A DNA stretch of 64,000 nucleotides from Streptomyces deccanensis (lineage in GTDB: Bacteria; Actinomycetota; Actinomycetes; Streptomycetales; Streptomycetaceae). Position 1 is the first letter of the stretch. Each line of letters starts with the position of its first letter. Positions 53,040 to 62,711 of this stretch are shown in pieces. The notes beneath the pieces are model-generated. The model was not told the DNA's origin. It saw nothing but the letters and a program-made list of their open reading frames with translations, and did not search any database. The translations under genes were made by a program, and so were the position numbers. The stretch spans positions 9,734,001-9,798,000 of the forward strand of contig NZ_CP092431.1 of assembly GCF_022385335.1 (NCBI RefSeq). The letters run 5' to 3'.

Positions 53040-54684
53040 GCCCGGCGTCCCCGGGGAGCGGTCGCCGCGCGCGGCGGTGGCCGAGACCCACACCGCGATC
53101 GTCTTCTTCGCGGGTGATCGAGCCTACAAGGTCAAGAAGGCGGTCGATCTGGGCTTTCTCGACTACACCGAACGGGCGGGCCGTCGGGCGGCCTGCGTAC
53201 GCGAAGTGGCCCTCAACCGCCGCTTCGCACCGGATGTCTACCTGGGCGTCGGCGAAGTCGTCGGCCCCGCGGACGAGCCGCCCGAACCTCTCGTGGTGAT
53301 GCGCCGTATGCCGTCGGAGCGCCGCCTGTCCGCGCTGGTGCGCGCGGGCGCCGACGTCGACGAGGTCCTGCGTGCCGTGGCCCGGCGTCTCGCCGCCTGG
53401 CACGCGGCGGCGCCCCACGGCCGCGACGTGGACGAGCAGGGCACCCGCGACGCGCTGGCGTCCCGCTGGGAGGCGAGCTTCGCGCAGGTGCGCGCTTCGG
53501 CCGACGTTCGCGCTTCGGCGGAGGCCCGTCCTTCGGCCGAGGACGGTCCTTCGGTCGAGGCTCGTGCTTCGGTCGAGGCCCGTGCTTCGGACGAGGGTGC
53601 CGAGCACGAGGATGTTGCCGAACCCGGGGGCGGTGCCGAGCCCGGGGGTGTGGCGGAGGCGGAGCGGCTGGTGCGCCGGTATCTCGGGGGACGTGAGGCG
53701 CTGTTCGACTCTCGCATCGAACAACGGCGGGTGGTGGACGGCCACGGCGACCTGCTCGCCGAGGACATCTTCTGCCTCGACGACGGTCCCCGCGTACTGG
53801 ACTGCCTGGAGTTCGACGACCACCTCCGCTACGTGGACGGGCTCGACGACGCCGCGTTCCTCGCCATGGACCTGGAACAGCTCGGCGCTCCGGAAGCGGC
53901 GGCCCGCTTCCTCGCCCGCTACGGCGAGTACTCCGCCGATCCCGCGCCGCCGTCCCTGTGGCACCACTACGTCGCCTATCGCGCGTTCGTCAGAGCCAAG
54001 GTGTCCCTCATCCAGGCGGACCAGGGGGCGCCTGGGGCCCGCTCGTCGGCACGGCGGCTGATCTCGACGACCCTGCGCCACCTGCGCACCTCCGCCGTCG
54101 GCCTGACGCTCGTCGGCGGGTTGCCCGGCAGCGGGAAGTCCACGCTCTCCGGCGCCCTGGCGGACCGGCTGGGCGTCACCCTCCTCAGCAGTGACCGCCT
54201 CCGCAAGGAACTGGCGGGCATCCCGCCGGACAGGCCCGCGGCGGCCGCGTACGGGGAGGGGCTGTACACCGCGGAGTGGACGACCCGGACCTATGACGCC
54301 CTCCTCGACCGCGCGGCGCTCCTCCTGTCGCGCGGGGAGCCCGTGGTCCTGGACGCCACCTGGTCCACCGCGGAACTGCGCGCGGCGGCGCGGCGGGTGG
54401 CCGAGCGCACCTGTTCCGATCTCGTGGCCCTGCACTGCCAGGCACCGGACGAGGTCGCCGCGGCTCGCCTGAACGCGCGTTCCCCCGGGCCGTCCGACGC
54501 CGACCTCGGCGTCGCCACCGCCCTCGCGGCCCGGGAACCGCCCTGGCCCGACGCCGTCACGGTCGACACCAGCGGCCCACTGGAATCCGCCGTCTCCCAC
54601 GCACTGGCCGCCGTACGCCCCTGGGGGACGGACCAGGCCCCGGTCTTCCGCCGTCCCTATGTGGCGCAGCCGGAGCAGGACTGA
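53032..54684 (+). CDS. Phosphotransferase-P-loop kinase protein (Rv2004c-like)
   Basis: A 550-residue protein. The N-terminal part (about 1-330) is aminoglycoside-phosphotransferase-like: AYKVKKAVDLGFLDYT, catalytic-loop VVDGHGDLLAEDIFC and metal region LDCLEFDDHLRYVD. The C-terminal part (about 360-530) is a zeta-toxin/gluconate-kinase-like P-loop: Walker A VGGLPGSGKST, then LLSSDRLRKELAG and VVLDATWSTAELR. The same fusion is seen in mycobacterial Rv2004c; the substrate is unknown. A run of six 18-bp repeats inserts an RAS(A/V)(E/D)A hexapeptide array at about residues 154-189, between conserved blocks. The start overlaps the USP stop by 8 nt, so translation is coupled. Confidence 0.88.
   Translation: MTEPGVPGERSPRAAVAETHTAIVFFAGDRAYKVKKAVDLGFLDYTERAGRRAACVREVALNRRFAPDVYLGVGEVVGPADEPPEPLVVMRRMPSERRLSALVRAGADVDEVLRAVARRLAAWHAAAPHGRDVDEQGTRDALASRWEASFAQVRASADVRASAEARPSAEDGPSVEARASVEARASDEGAEHEDVAEPGGGAEPGGVAEAERLVRRYLGGREALFDSRIEQRRVVDGHGDLLAEDIFCLDDGPRVLDCLEFDDHLRYVDGLDDAAFLAMDLEQLGAPEAAARFLARYGEYSADPAPPSLWHHYVAYRAFVRAKVSLIQADQGAPGARSSARRLISTTLRHLRTSAVGLTLVGGLPGSGKSTLSGALADRLGVTLLSSDRLRKELAGIPPDRPAAAAYGEGLYTAEWTTRTYDALLDRAALLLSRGEPVVLDATWSTAELRAAARRVAERTCSDLVALHCQAPDEVAAARLNARSPGPSDADLGVATALAAREPPWPDAVTVDTSGPLESAVSHALAAVRPWGTDQAPVFRRPYVAQPEQD
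53491..53598 (+). repeat. Six in-frame 18-bp tandem repeats
   Basis: Consecutive 18-mers of the type CGYGCTTCGGYCGAGGCC encode a hexapeptide array. Copies differ by a few bases, so the expansion is not brand new. A Glu/Gly-rich stretch (GGGAEPGG) follows. Confidence 0.85.
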
Positions 54685-54926
54685 CGCGTCGGCGCCGCGC
54701 GCTGTGTCCCCCCCCCGGAGACGGGAACCGAGCCCTCCTATGCATCGACCGCGCCTCCCGGTGAACGGCACCGCGGGCGGCCTGTGCCCAGCCAGGTCCT
54801 TCCGGCCCTCCCCGAGCCCCGTCACGGACGCGACAATCAGAGAACGGACGTCGGCGCGGGCCGGTTCGGCTCACCGGGTTCGGCTCACGGGTCACGCCGA
54901 CGCGCGCTGCGGGAGGCACGAGAGCC

Positions 54927-56903
54927 ATGGCCGTCACCATCGCGCTGGCCGGAGACACCATGCTGGGCCGAGGGGTCGCCGAGGTACTGGCCCGCCCCGA
55001 GCCGCGTCCGCTCTTCACGCCGGCGGTGCGCCGGGCGGTGGCCGACGCGGACCTGTTCCTGCTCAACCTCGAATGCTGCGTCTCCGACCGGGGCGCCCCC
55101 GTGGACCTGCCCGGCAAGGCGTTCTTTTTCCGCGCCCCACCCCGCGCCGTCGACGTACTGGTCGATCTCGGCGTGGACGCTGTGTCCCTGGCCAACAACC
55201 ACGCCCTCGACTACGGCCCCGACGCGCTCCTCGACACCCGTGACCTCCTGGGCCAGGCGGGCATCCGCACGGCCGGGGCGGGAGCGACGGCCGGTGAGGC
55301 CCGCGCCCCGCTGATCATGGAGGCGGAAGGGCTGCGCCTCGGCCTCCTCGCGGTCACCGACCACCCCGCCGAGTACGCGGCGGCCACCGACCGGCCCGGG
55401 GTGGCCCACGCCGACCTGTGGAACGAAGGGGTGCCCGACTGGCTCACCGACGCCATCCGCACCCTGCACGGCGAAGCCGACCTGGTCCTGGTCAGCGTCC
55501 ACTGGGGCCCGAACATGACCACCCGCCCGGTTCCCCACGTGCGCCGCGCCGCCACCGCGCTCACCGCCGCCGGTGCCGACCTGGTCCTCGGCCACTCCGC
55601 GCACGTCTTCCACGGGTTCACCCGGCAGGTCCTCTTCGACCTGGGGGACTTCGTCGACGACTACGCCGTCCATCCGGCTCTCCGCAACGACCTGGGCCTG
55701 CTGTGGCTCGTCACCCTCGACACGAGCGGTGTGCGGCGCACCGAGGCCGTTCCGATCGCCCTGGACTGCTGCCACACCCGCCTCGCCGACCAGGCCGAGT
55801 GCGTATGGATCATCGACCGCCTCACCGACGTCTGCGCCGAACTGGGCACAAGCGTCACCGCGCAGGAGGGCCGTCCCACCGTCGTCTGGCCCCGGTGGAC
55901 AGATGGTCCAGCCCGGTCCGGCAGGCCCTCCGGGGGTTGGTCTGGAACAGTGGAAGGCGGTGGAGACGGCGCGGGACGGGCCCGCGTACGGCCGCGGCGG
56001 GCGAAGGAGGACGCGATGAGCCGTCCTGTGCTGGCGGGTGTCGACGGATCCGAGCGCAGCATGGCCGCGGTCGCCTGGGCCGCGCGGGAAGCCGTCCTGC
56101 GCGGCGTGCCCCTGCGTCTCGTGCAGGCCTCCCCGTCGCTTCCGGACAAGATCGTCCCGGACCCCGCTGCGGACATGCTGCACCGCGTGGGCGAGCGGGT
56201 GCTCCAGCGGGCGATCGCCGATCTGGGCGCCCGTTGTCCGGAGTTGAAGGTGCTGGCTGAGCAGACCGCCGAGGCACCGGCCGCGGCGCTCCTCGCGGCG
56301 GCCCACGATGCCGCGCTCCTCGTGGTCGGTACGAGGGGCTCGGGCGGCTTCGACGGCCTCGCGGTCGGCTCGGTGGCGCTTCGTACGGCCGCGGCAGCCG
56401 TCTGCCCGGTCGTGCTGGTGCCCCCGCGGCCGGTCGGGGGCTTCGAGGCAGGGCAGGGAGCGGTTCGCCGCGCGCAGGTCGTGGTGGGGTTCGACTCCCA
56501 TCGTCCCGTCGGCGAGGTGGCGGACTTCGCGTTCACGTCCGCCGAGACCCGAAAGGCTCACCTGCACGCGGTGCAGGCCTGGGCTCTGCCGGCCGAGTCC
56601 GTCTCTCCGCAGAAGCTGTTCGTGACCGAGGAGGACCGAGCCACCTGGGAGGACCAGGAGGTCCTGCGGGCGGCCGACGGCCTGCGACCGTGGCGGGACC
56701 GGTACCCGGGCGTGACCGTCCGCACCGATGTCGTCCTGCTGCACCCGGCGCAGGCGCTGCTGAACGCCGCCCACGCGACGGATCTGCTGGTCGTGGGCCG
56801 CCGTAGTGATCCGCAGGCTGTCGAGGGCCGGCTGGGGCCGGTGACCCACGCCGTGCTGCACCACACCCCGTGCCCGGTCGCGGTCGTACCGCACGCGGGG
56901 TGA
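54927..56903 (+). CDS. CapA-family protein fused in frame to a universal stress protein
   Basis: A single uninterrupted 658-codon frame. Residues 1 to about 325 are a CapA/PGA-capsule metallophosphoesterase-like protein: IALAGDTMLGRGVAEVL, LFLLNLECCVSDRG, SLANNHALDYGPDALLDT, VSVHWGPNM, VLGHSAHVFHG and LFDLGDFVDDYAV. No signal peptide is visible. Residues 326-363 are a Gly/Arg-rich linker that looks like translated intergenic DNA. Residues 364-658 are a complete two-domain USP with its own ribosome site. CapA-like Rv0574c is a mycobacterial DosR-regulon gene. Either the stop of capA was lost, creating a true fusion, or the USP is mainly made from its internal start. ATG 54927 matches the family N-terminus. 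Confidence 0.85.
   Translation: MAVTIALAGDTMLGRGVAEVLARPEPRPLFTPAVRRAVADADLFLLNLECCVSDRGAPVDLPGKAFFFRAPPRAVDVLVDLGVDAVSLANNHALDYGPDALLDTRDLLGQAGIRTAGAGATAGEARAPLIMEAEGLRLGLLAVTDHPAEYAAATDRPGVAHADLWNEGVPDWLTDAIRTLHGEADLVLVSVHWGPNMTTRPVPHVRRAATALTAAGADLVLGHSAHVFHGFTRQVLFDLGDFVDDYAVHPALRNDLGLLWLVTLDTSGVRRTEAVPIALDCCHTRLADQAECVWIIDRLTDVCAELGTSVTAQEGRPTVVWPRWTDGPARSGRPSGGWSGTVEGGGDGAGRARVRPRRAKEDAMSRPVLAGVDGSERSMAAVAWAAREAVLRGVPLRLVQASPSLPDKIVPDPAADMLHRVGERVLQRAIADLGARCPELKVLAEQTAEAPAAALLAAAHDAALLVVGTRGSGGFDGLAVGSVALRTAAAAVCPVVLVPPRPVGGFEAGQGAVRRAQVVVGFDSHRPVGEVADFAFTSAETRKAHLHAVQAWALPAESVSPQKLFVTEEDRATWEDQEVLRAADGLRPWRDRYPGVTVRTDVVLLHPAQALLNAAHATDLLVVGRRSDPQAVEGRLGPVTHAVLHHTPCPVAVVPHAG
56016..56903 (+). 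CDS. Universal stress protein readable from an internal start within the CapA fusion
   Basis: A 295-residue tandem USP beginning at ATG 56016, six bases after GAAGGAGG (56003-56010), a near-consensus ribosome site. Domain 1 starts VLAGVDGSERSMAAVAWA with the intact ATP loop GTRGSGGFDGLAVGS. Domain 2 starts QVVVGFDSHRPVGEV and ends CPVAVVPHAG. It is in the same frame as the CapA-like part with no stop between, so this entry is the alternative product of the 54927-56903 frame. Confidence 0.75.
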   Translation: MSRPVLAGVDGSERSMAAVAWAAREAVLRGVPLRLVQASPSLPDKIVPDPAADMLHRVGERVLQRAIADLGARCPELKVLAEQTAEAPAAALLAAAHDAALLVVGTRGSGGFDGLAVGSVALRTAAAAVCPVVLVPPRPVGGFEAGQGAVRRAQVVVGFDSHRPVGEVADFAFTSAETRKAHLHAVQAWALPAESVSPQKLFVTEEDRATWEDQEVLRAADGLRPWRDRYPGVTVRTDVVLLHPAQALLNAAHATDLLVVGRRSDPQAVEGRLGPVTHAVLHHTPCPVAVVPHAG

Positions 56904-56951
56904 CGCGGGAGCGGGACGTGGGCGACGGAACGTGGACGACAGGGCAGCGGA

Positions 56952-57977
56952 TCACCCGAAGAACACCTCGAACTCCTCGTACAGCGACGGATCCACCAGC
57001 TTCGTCCCCTTCCTGGCCTCGGTGAGGGGAACACGTACGATCTCGGTGCCGCGCAGGGCCGTCATCGTGCCGAAATCGCCGTCCTTGACCGCGTCGACCG
57101 CGTGCAGCCCGAAACGCGTGGCGAGCCAGCGGTCGAAGGCACTCGGGGTGCCTCCCCGCTGGATGTGACCGAGGACGGTGGTACGCGCCTCCGTCGAGGT
57201 ACGTCCCTCGATCTCCTGGGCCAGCCACTCGCCGATGCCGGACAGCCGTACGTGACCGTACTCGTCCAGTGACCGGTCCTTGAGGACCATCTGCCCCTCC
57301 TTGGGCATGGCCCCTTCGGCGGCGACGACGATCGGCGCGTATCTGATCTTGAACCGGCTCTTCACCCACTCACAGACCTCATCGATGTCGAACGGCCGCT
57401 CCGGGACGAGGATCGCGTTGGCACCGCCCGCCACACCGGCGTGCAGGGCGATCCAGCCGGAGTGCCTCCCCATCACCTCCACCACCAGGGTCCGCATGTG
57501 CGACTCGGCGGTGGTGTGGAGACGATCGATGGCCTCCGTCGCGATGCCGACCGCCGTGTCGAAGCCGAAGGTGTAGTCGGTGCCGGCCACGTCGTTGTCG
57601 ATGGTCTTGGGGACGCCGACGAGGTTGATCCCCTGACGGCTCAGCTCCGTGGCGGCGCCGAGGGTGTCCTCGCCGCCGATGACGACGAGCGCGTCCACCT
57701 CGTGCGCGGCGAGGGTGTCCTGGATGCGCCGAACCCCGTCCTCGTGCTTCAACGGGTTGGTACGGGACGACCCCAGGATGGTGCCACCGCGCGGGAGGAT
57801 TCCTCGTACGTCGGAGATTTCCAGCGGTACGACGTCGTCCTGGAGCGCACCGCGCCAGCCGTCCCGCAGGCCGACGAAGTCGAAGGAGTACTCCTGAACG
57901 CCCTTGCGGACGACGCTGCGGATCACGGCGTTGAGGCCGGGACAGTCGCCGCCACCGGTCAGCACTCCGACCTTCAT
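56952..57977 (-). CDS. pfkA: Phosphofructokinase with PPi-type active-site residues
   Basis: A 341-residue group III PfkA, converting fructose-6-phosphate to fructose-1,6-bisphosphate. Phosphoryl-donor motifs are GVLTGGGDCPGLNAVIR and VVIGGEDTLGAA; the catalytic loop is VPKTIDNDVAGTDYTFGFDT; EVMGRHSGW binds the sugar phosphate. At position 104 there is Asp (GGED) and at 124 Lys (PKTIDND). In characterised enzymes D104 with K124 marks pyrophosphate dependence, and G104 marks ATP dependence. A PPi-dependent enzyme is therefore predicted, which would be reversible. ATG 57977 follows AAGGGAGTG. Divergent from pntAB. Confidence 0.92.
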   Translation of the reverse strand: MKVGVLTGGGDCPGLNAVIRSVVRKGVQEYSFDFVGLRDGWRGALQDDVVPLEISDVRGILPRGGTILGSSRTNPLKHEDGVRRIQDTLAAHEVDALVVIGGEDTLGAATELSRQGINLVGVPKTIDNDVAGTDYTFGFDTAVGIATEAIDRLHTTAESHMRTLVVEVMGRHSGWIALHAGVAGGANAILVPERPFDIDEVCEWVKSRFKIRYAPIVVAAEGAMPKEGQMVLKDRSLDEYGHVRLSGIGEWLAQEIEGRTSTEARTTVLGHIQRGGTPSAFDRWLATRFGLHAVDAVKDGDFGTMTALRGTEIVRVPLTEARKGTKLVDPSLYEEFEVFFG

Positions 57978-58299
57978 GGCGTCACTCCCTTCTCTGTCGC
58001 ACATGCCGACCCCGCCCGGTTGCCGGCGGAGGCGGTCGGCCCGGGACGGGAGCCGGCTCACTCCAGCGGGTTTCCGGCTGGTGGGGTGGGGGACGGGTCT
58101 GCACCCCACCTCCGCGGACGCGACCTCCCACACTCGCGTGACTCCCTTCCAGCATGGGCGACGACCGCCCCGTCGGCGACCCGCCCCGGCGGTCCGTCAC
58201 GGAAGGGCGGTCGGCCTGTGGCCGGAGCCTTTCGGGGCCGCTCACCCCGCGAGGACAGGCATGCGGTCCCTCCTCACCACATGGCGGTGTCCTCCGGTC

Positions 58300-58314
58300 G
58301 TGCCGGGTCGGCCC
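58300..58314. promoter_or_regulatory. Candidate OsdR box in the pfkA-pntA divergent region
   Basis: GTGCCGGGTCGGCCC, a degenerate dyad about 175 nt upstream of pntA. The 505-nt gap 57978-58482 holds no gene I can support; further partial dyads (GGCGGTCGGCCCGGG near 58031, AGGGCGGTCGGCC near 58204) are weaker. Confidence 0.35.
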
Positions 58315-58482
58315 GCCCTGCCCTGGCTGAGTAGCCGTCCTGCGCACTGCTCGTCGTCATCCGCGCGGCATCAACCCCGGCATCGGACGCGCGATTGAGT
58401 GCGCCCGTCCCGTATCCACCCCGTACTCATGGGGCATGGGTCATCAAGCGGGAACAGGTACCCCAGGGAAGAGAGACACAGG

Positions 58483-60066
58483 ATGGTCCAAGAGGAACCC
58501 GAACCCCAGAGCATCGGCGTCCCGGCCGAGTCCACCGCGGGTGAGACCAGGGTGGCGGCGACCCCGACGACCGTGGGCCGACTCGTCGCGCTCGGGTACG
58601 ACGTGGTGGTCGAGCCGGGGGCGGGGGAGTCGTCCCGGTTCTCCGACACCGCCTACGAGGAGGCCGGTGCCCGGCTCGGCGACCCCTGGGCGGCGGAGGT
58701 CGTGCTCAAGGTGAACGGCCCCTCCGGCGAGGAGATCGGCCGCCTGCGTGACGGGGCCACGCTGATCGCGCTGATCAGCCCGGCGTTGAATCCTGAGCTG
58801 GTCGAGGAACTGGCCCGGCGGCCGATCACCGTGCTCGCCATGGACGCCGTGCCCCGCATCTCCCGGGCCCAGTCGCTGGACGTACTCAGTTCGATGGCGA
58901 ACATCGCCGGCTACCGGGCCGTGGTCGAGGCGGCGCACGCCTTCGGACGCTTCTTCACCGGGCAGGTGACGGCCGCCGGGAAGGTGCCGCCGGCCAAGGT
59001 GCTGGTGGCCGGTGCCGGGGTCGCCGGACTGGCGGCGATCGGCGCGGCCCGCAGTCTCGGCGCCGTGGTCCGCGCCACCGACCCCCGCCCCGAGGTCGCC
59101 GAACAGGTCCGTTCCCTGGGCGGCGAGTTCCTCACCGTCTCCGCCGCGCAGGAGGTCAGCACGGACGGCTACGCCAGGGCCACCTCGGACGACTACAACC
59201 GGCTGGCCGAGCGGCTGTATGCCGAGCAGGCGGCCGACGTCGACATCATCATCACCACCGCGCTCATCCCGGGCCGTCCGGCACCGAGGCTGATCACGGC
59301 TGCCGACGTCGCGCGCATGAAGCCCGGCAGTGTGATCGTCGACATGGCGGCGGCGCAGGGCGGCAATGTCGAGGGGACCGTCGCGGGCAAGGCCGTCGTC
59401 ACGGACAACGACGTGACGATCATCGGCTACACGGACCTGCCCGGCCGGCTTCCCGCCCAGGCCTCACAGCTGTACGGCACCAATCTCGTCAACCTGATGA
59501 CGCTGCTCACCCCCGGCAAGGACGGCCGGCTCGTCCTCGACTTCGATGACGTGGTGCAGCGGTCGATGACCGTGGTCCGCGACGGGGAGAAGACCTGGCC
59601 CCCGCCCCCGGTCCAGGTGTCGGCCGCGCCCGCCACGGCCCAGGAACCGGCCGCGGCCGCCGACGGAGCCCGGAACCCCGTCACGCCGTCCTCCTCCGGG
59701 AAGGCGGCGAAGTCGGCGCGCCCGGCCTGGTCCTCCTACGCCCTCGTCGGCGCCGGAGCGCTCGCCCTGTTCCTGGTGTCCGCGTTCTCACCGAGCGAAC
59801 TCATCGGCCACTTCACGGTGTTCGTGCTGGCGATCGTCATCGGCTTCTACGTCATCGGTCAGGTGCATCACGCGCTGCACACGCCGCTGATGTCGGTCAC
59901 CAACGCCATCTCCGGGATCGTCGTGGTCGGAGCGCTGCTGCAGATCGGGCACGGGAACACGGCGGTGACCGTGCTGTCGTTCGCGGCGATCCTGCTGGCG
60001 AGCATCAACATCTTCGGCGGATTCGCCGTCACGCGCCGCATGCTCGGCATGTTCTCGAAGGGTTGA
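58483..60066 (+). CDS. pntA: NAD(P) transhydrogenase alpha subunit
   Basis: A 527-residue PntA. Domain I (about 1-380) is the NAD(H)-binding half: [68 protein letters not shown] and [17 protein letters not shown]. After a linker rich in Ala/Pro, four membrane helices (about 420-520) complete the undivided alpha chain. The enzyme couples proton flow to hydride transfer between NADH and NADP+. ATG 58483 is chosen at the start of homology. pntB follows after 6 nt. A relic of another pntAB lies at 21838-22285. Confidence 0.95.
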   Translation: MVQEEPEPQSIGVPAESTAGETRVAATPTTVGRLVALGYDVVVEPGAGESSRFSDTAYEEAGARLGDPWAAEVVLKVNGPSGEEIGRLRDGATLIALISPALNPELVEELARRPITVLAMDAVPRISRAQSLDVLSSMANIAGYRAVVEAAHAFGRFFTGQVTAAGKVPPAKVLVAGAGVAGLAAIGAARSLGAVVRATDPRPEVAEQVRSLGGEFLTVSAAQEVSTDGYARATSDDYNRLAERLYAEQAADVDIIITTALIPGRPAPRLITAADVARMKPGSVIVDMAAAQGGNVEGTVAGKAVVTDNDVTIIGYTDLPGRLPAQASQLYGTNLVNLMTLLTPGKDGRLVLDFDDVVQRSMTVVRDGEKTWPPPPVQVSAAPATAQEPAAAADGARNPVTPSSSGKAAKSARPAWSSYALVGAGALALFLVSAFSPSELIGHFTVFVLAIVIGFYVIGQVHHALHTPLMSVTNAISGIVVVGALLQIGHGNTAVTVLSFAAILLASINIFGGFAVTRRMLGMFSKG

Positions 60067-60072
60067 TCAGGG

Positions 60073-61506
60073 ATGACCACCGTCACGGCCGCCCAGGCCG
60101 CCTACGTCGTCGCCGCGCTGCTGTTCATCCTCAGCCTCGCGGGGCTCTCGCAGCACCGGACGTCCCGCTCAGGCGTCGTCTGGGGCATCACGGGCATGGT
60201 CATCGCCCTGGCCGCCACCATCGGGCTCGCCTCCCGGAGCATCACCGCCACCGGTCTCGTCCTGATCGCCGTCGCCACCGCCCTCGGCGCGGGCATCGGA
60301 CTGTGGCGCGCCCGGGTCGTGGAGATGACCGGCATGCCCGAGCTGATCGCCATCATGCACAGCCTCGTCGGCCTCGCCGCCGTGTTCGTCGGCTGGAACG
60401 GCTACCTCGACGTCGACGCCGAACTCACCGGATCCCTGCTCGGCATCCACCACGCCGAGGTGTTCATCGGCGTGTTCATCGGCGCCGTCACCTTCACCGG
60501 CTCCGTCGTCGCCTACCTCAAACTCGCGGCCCGCATCGACTCCCGCCCCCTGACGCTCCCCGGCAAACACATCCTCAACGTCGGCGCGCTCGTCGCCTTC
60601 GTCGGGCTCACCATCGCCTTCGTGGCCCGGCCCGGCATGGGCCTGCTCATCGCGGTCACCGTGGTCGCGCTCGCCCTGGGCGCACATCTGGTCGCCTCCA
60701 TCGGCGGCGGTGACATGCCGGTGGTGGTCTCCATGCTCAACAGCTACTCCGGCTGGGCCGCGGCGGCCTCGGGGTTCCTGCTCGCCAACGACCTGCTCAT
60801 CGTCACCGGCGCGCTGGTCGGCTCCTCCGGCGCCTATCTCTCCTACATCATGTGCAAGGCGATGAACCGCTCCTTCCTCTCGGTGATCGCCGGCGGCTTC
60901 GGCACCCCGGCCGAGGACGGCGAGCACGGTGAGCAGGGCGAGCACCAGGAGATCGACGCCGACGAGACCGCCGCACTGCTGCGGGACGCCACCTCGGTGA
61001 TCATCGCGCCCGGCTACGGCATGGCGGTCGCGCAGGCCCAGTACCCGGTGGCCGAGCTGGCGCGCAGGCTGCGTGAGCGGGGCGTGGAGGTGCGCTTCGG
61101 CATCCATCCGGTCGCGGGCCGGCTGCCCGGCCACATGAACGTGCTGCTGGCCGAGGCCAACGTGCCCTACGACATCGTGCTCGAAATGGACGAGATCAAC
61201 GACGACTTCCCCGCCACCTCCGTGGTCCTGGTCATCGGGGCCAACGACACCGTCAACCCGGCCGCGATCGACAACCCGGCCAGCCCCATCGCCGGCATGC
61301 CGGTGCTGCACGTGTGGGAGGCGGGCCGGGTGGTCGTCTTCAAGCGGTCCATGGCCGTCGGGTACGCGGGCGTGCAGAACCCGCTGTTCTTCCGTGAGAA
61401 CACCCGGATGCTCTTCGGCGACGCCAAGCAGCGGGTCGAGGACATCCTGCGTGGCCTAGACGCCCTCGACACACCGACCCAGGCAATGGCCACCACGTCG
61501 CGCTGA
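60073..61506 (+). CDS. pntB: NAD(P) transhydrogenase beta subunit
   Basis: A 477-residue PntB. About eight to nine membrane helices (1-260) precede the NADP(H)-binding domain III (about 290-470): [73 protein letters not shown] and [16 protein letters not shown] short acidic [10 protein letters not shown] linker separates the two. Translation is probably coupled to pntA (6-nt gap). The strong hairpin at 61522-61555 ends the operon. Confidence 0.96.
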   Translation: MTTVTAAQAAYVVAALLFILSLAGLSQHRTSRSGVVWGITGMVIALAATIGLASRSITATGLVLIAVATALGAGIGLWRARVVEMTGMPELIAIMHSLVGLAAVFVGWNGYLDVDAELTGSLLGIHHAEVFIGVFIGAVTFTGSVVAYLKLAARIDSRPLTLPGKHILNVGALVAFVGLTIAFVARPGMGLLIAVTVVALALGAHLVASIGGGDMPVVVSMLNSYSGWAAAASGFLLANDLLIVTGALVGSSGAYLSYIMCKAMNRSFLSVIAGGFGTPAEDGEHGEQGEHQEIDADETAALLRDATSVIIAPGYGMAVAQAQYPVAELARRLRERGVEVRFGIHPVAGRLPGHMNVLLAEANVPYDIVLEMDEINDDFPATSVVLVIGANDTVNPAAIDNPASPIAGMPVLHVWEAGRVVVFKRSMAVGYAGVQNPLFFRENTRMLFGDAKQRVEDILRGLDALDTPTQAMATTSR

Positions 61507-61521
61507 AGCGCCGGGTGCGTT

Positions 61522-61555
61522 CCGGGTCCCGGACGGCACGTCGTCCGGGACCCGG
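61522..61555. terminator. Bidirectional hairpin terminator
   Basis: A perfect 14-bp stem (CCGGGTCCCGGACG with CGTCCGGGACCCGG) with a 6-nt loop, between pntB and the convergent membrane-protein gene. Confidence 0.8.
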
Positions 61556-61579
61556 TACGGCACCGCACCGCCGTACCGC

Positions 61580-62449
61580 TCAGTCGTCCTTGCCGGTGGT
61601 CCCGCTCGGCAGACAGATCTGGCGGGCCCAGAGGCCCAGGAGTGCCACTCCGCCCACCAACAGCGGTACCGGGTCGTCGGCCAGCGGGGCCAGCGCGTAA
61701 CCCAGCGCCGACACCGTGCAGACGGTCAGCGGGATGAACGCCGCGGTGCCCTCCATGCCGGACCGCAACATCGGCCGGCCTGCTCCGAGGACGCTGGCCC
61801 CGCCGGGCACCCAGGGGCCGACAGCGAGGATCAGCAGGCCCACGGTGCCGCAGACGTCGGCCAGGGAGGACAGCGCCTCGTCGCCGGGTGAACCGACCCG
61901 CGACAGGCGCAGAGTGTCGCCGATCAGCAGGAGGAACACCCCGACGATCGCCGTCCACAGGGTGGCCCGCTGGTCGCTCCGGACGAGACGTCGCAGGGCG
62001 AGCAGAAAACCGAGGAACACGACTTCCGAGGCCCACAGGACGCCGAGCATCCCCGTCTCCGGCCGCCAGCCGTCACCGGATCTGCCCAGGAGAACCCACC
62101 CCGCCATGAACACGGCCCCCGCCATGACGGCCCCGTCGAGCACCCGCCGCAGCCACGCCTGCCACCCCGTACCGGCATCGGCCGCCACCACCAGACCGGC
62201 CAGCCCCAGCCCGACCGTGACCGTCACCCCGACGATCACCGCCAGGCCGGTCAACCCCGGTGTGTCCGGGGCCGGTTGCGGTGGGGTCGACAGCGCGACG
62301 AGGGAGGCCCGGTAGACGCCTCCGGCGGTCGCGGAACCCGCCACCAGGAGCAGACGGGTCCGCACCCGCCCGCACGTGCCCCAGGCCCGGAGCACCAGGG
62401 AGAGGGTCAGCACCAAGCAGCCGACGGACGGTCCCAGGGACAACAGCAT
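61580..62449 (-). CDS. Polytopic membrane protein of unknown function
   Basis: A 289-residue protein with about nine hydrophobic helices (for example GCLVLTLSLVL, GLAVIVGVTVTVGLGLAGLVV, VFLLLIGDTLRL and PLLVGGVALLGLWARQI) and short loops. It resembles the membrane N-terminal part of some actinobacterial signalling proteins, but no output domain is present. I do not recognise a family firmly. ATG 62449 fits the first helix; longer starts lack support. The upstream 260 nt to the VOC gene contain no clear site. Confidence 0.7.
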   Translation of the reverse strand: MLLSLGPSVGCLVLTLSLVLRAWGTCGRVRTRLLLVAGSATAGGVYRASLVALSTPPQPAPDTPGLTGLAVIVGVTVTVGLGLAGLVVAADAGTGWQAWLRRVLDGAVMAGAVFMAGWVLLGRSGDGWRPETGMLGVLWASEVVFLGFLLALRRLVRSDQRATLWTAIVGVFLLLIGDTLRLSRVGSPGDEALSSLADVCGTVGLLILAVGPWVPGGASVLGAGRPMLRSGMEGTAAFIPLTVCTVSALGYALAPLADDPVPLLVGGVALLGLWARQICLPSGTTGKDD

Positions 62450-62711
62450 CCACCCTCCCCACGGCCGCCGGATCCCGACACAGACCGTACGAAACTCACA
62501 CCCGAACCTACCGGGGAAGTCAGCGGATTCACTCGTGTTGCGTAAGGACGGCCGGTGCCCTTGTGCGCCGCCGGTGGTCGGCCGTCCGCTTCGCGCGGGT
62601 GAAGGGCGCGCGACCATCCGGACGTCGACCGCGTGGCGTGCCGGTGACCGTGGCCGGCGTGGTGTGCCCTGACGTTCTCGGGACGGCCCACGCGTGAAGG
62701 AGACACACGGC

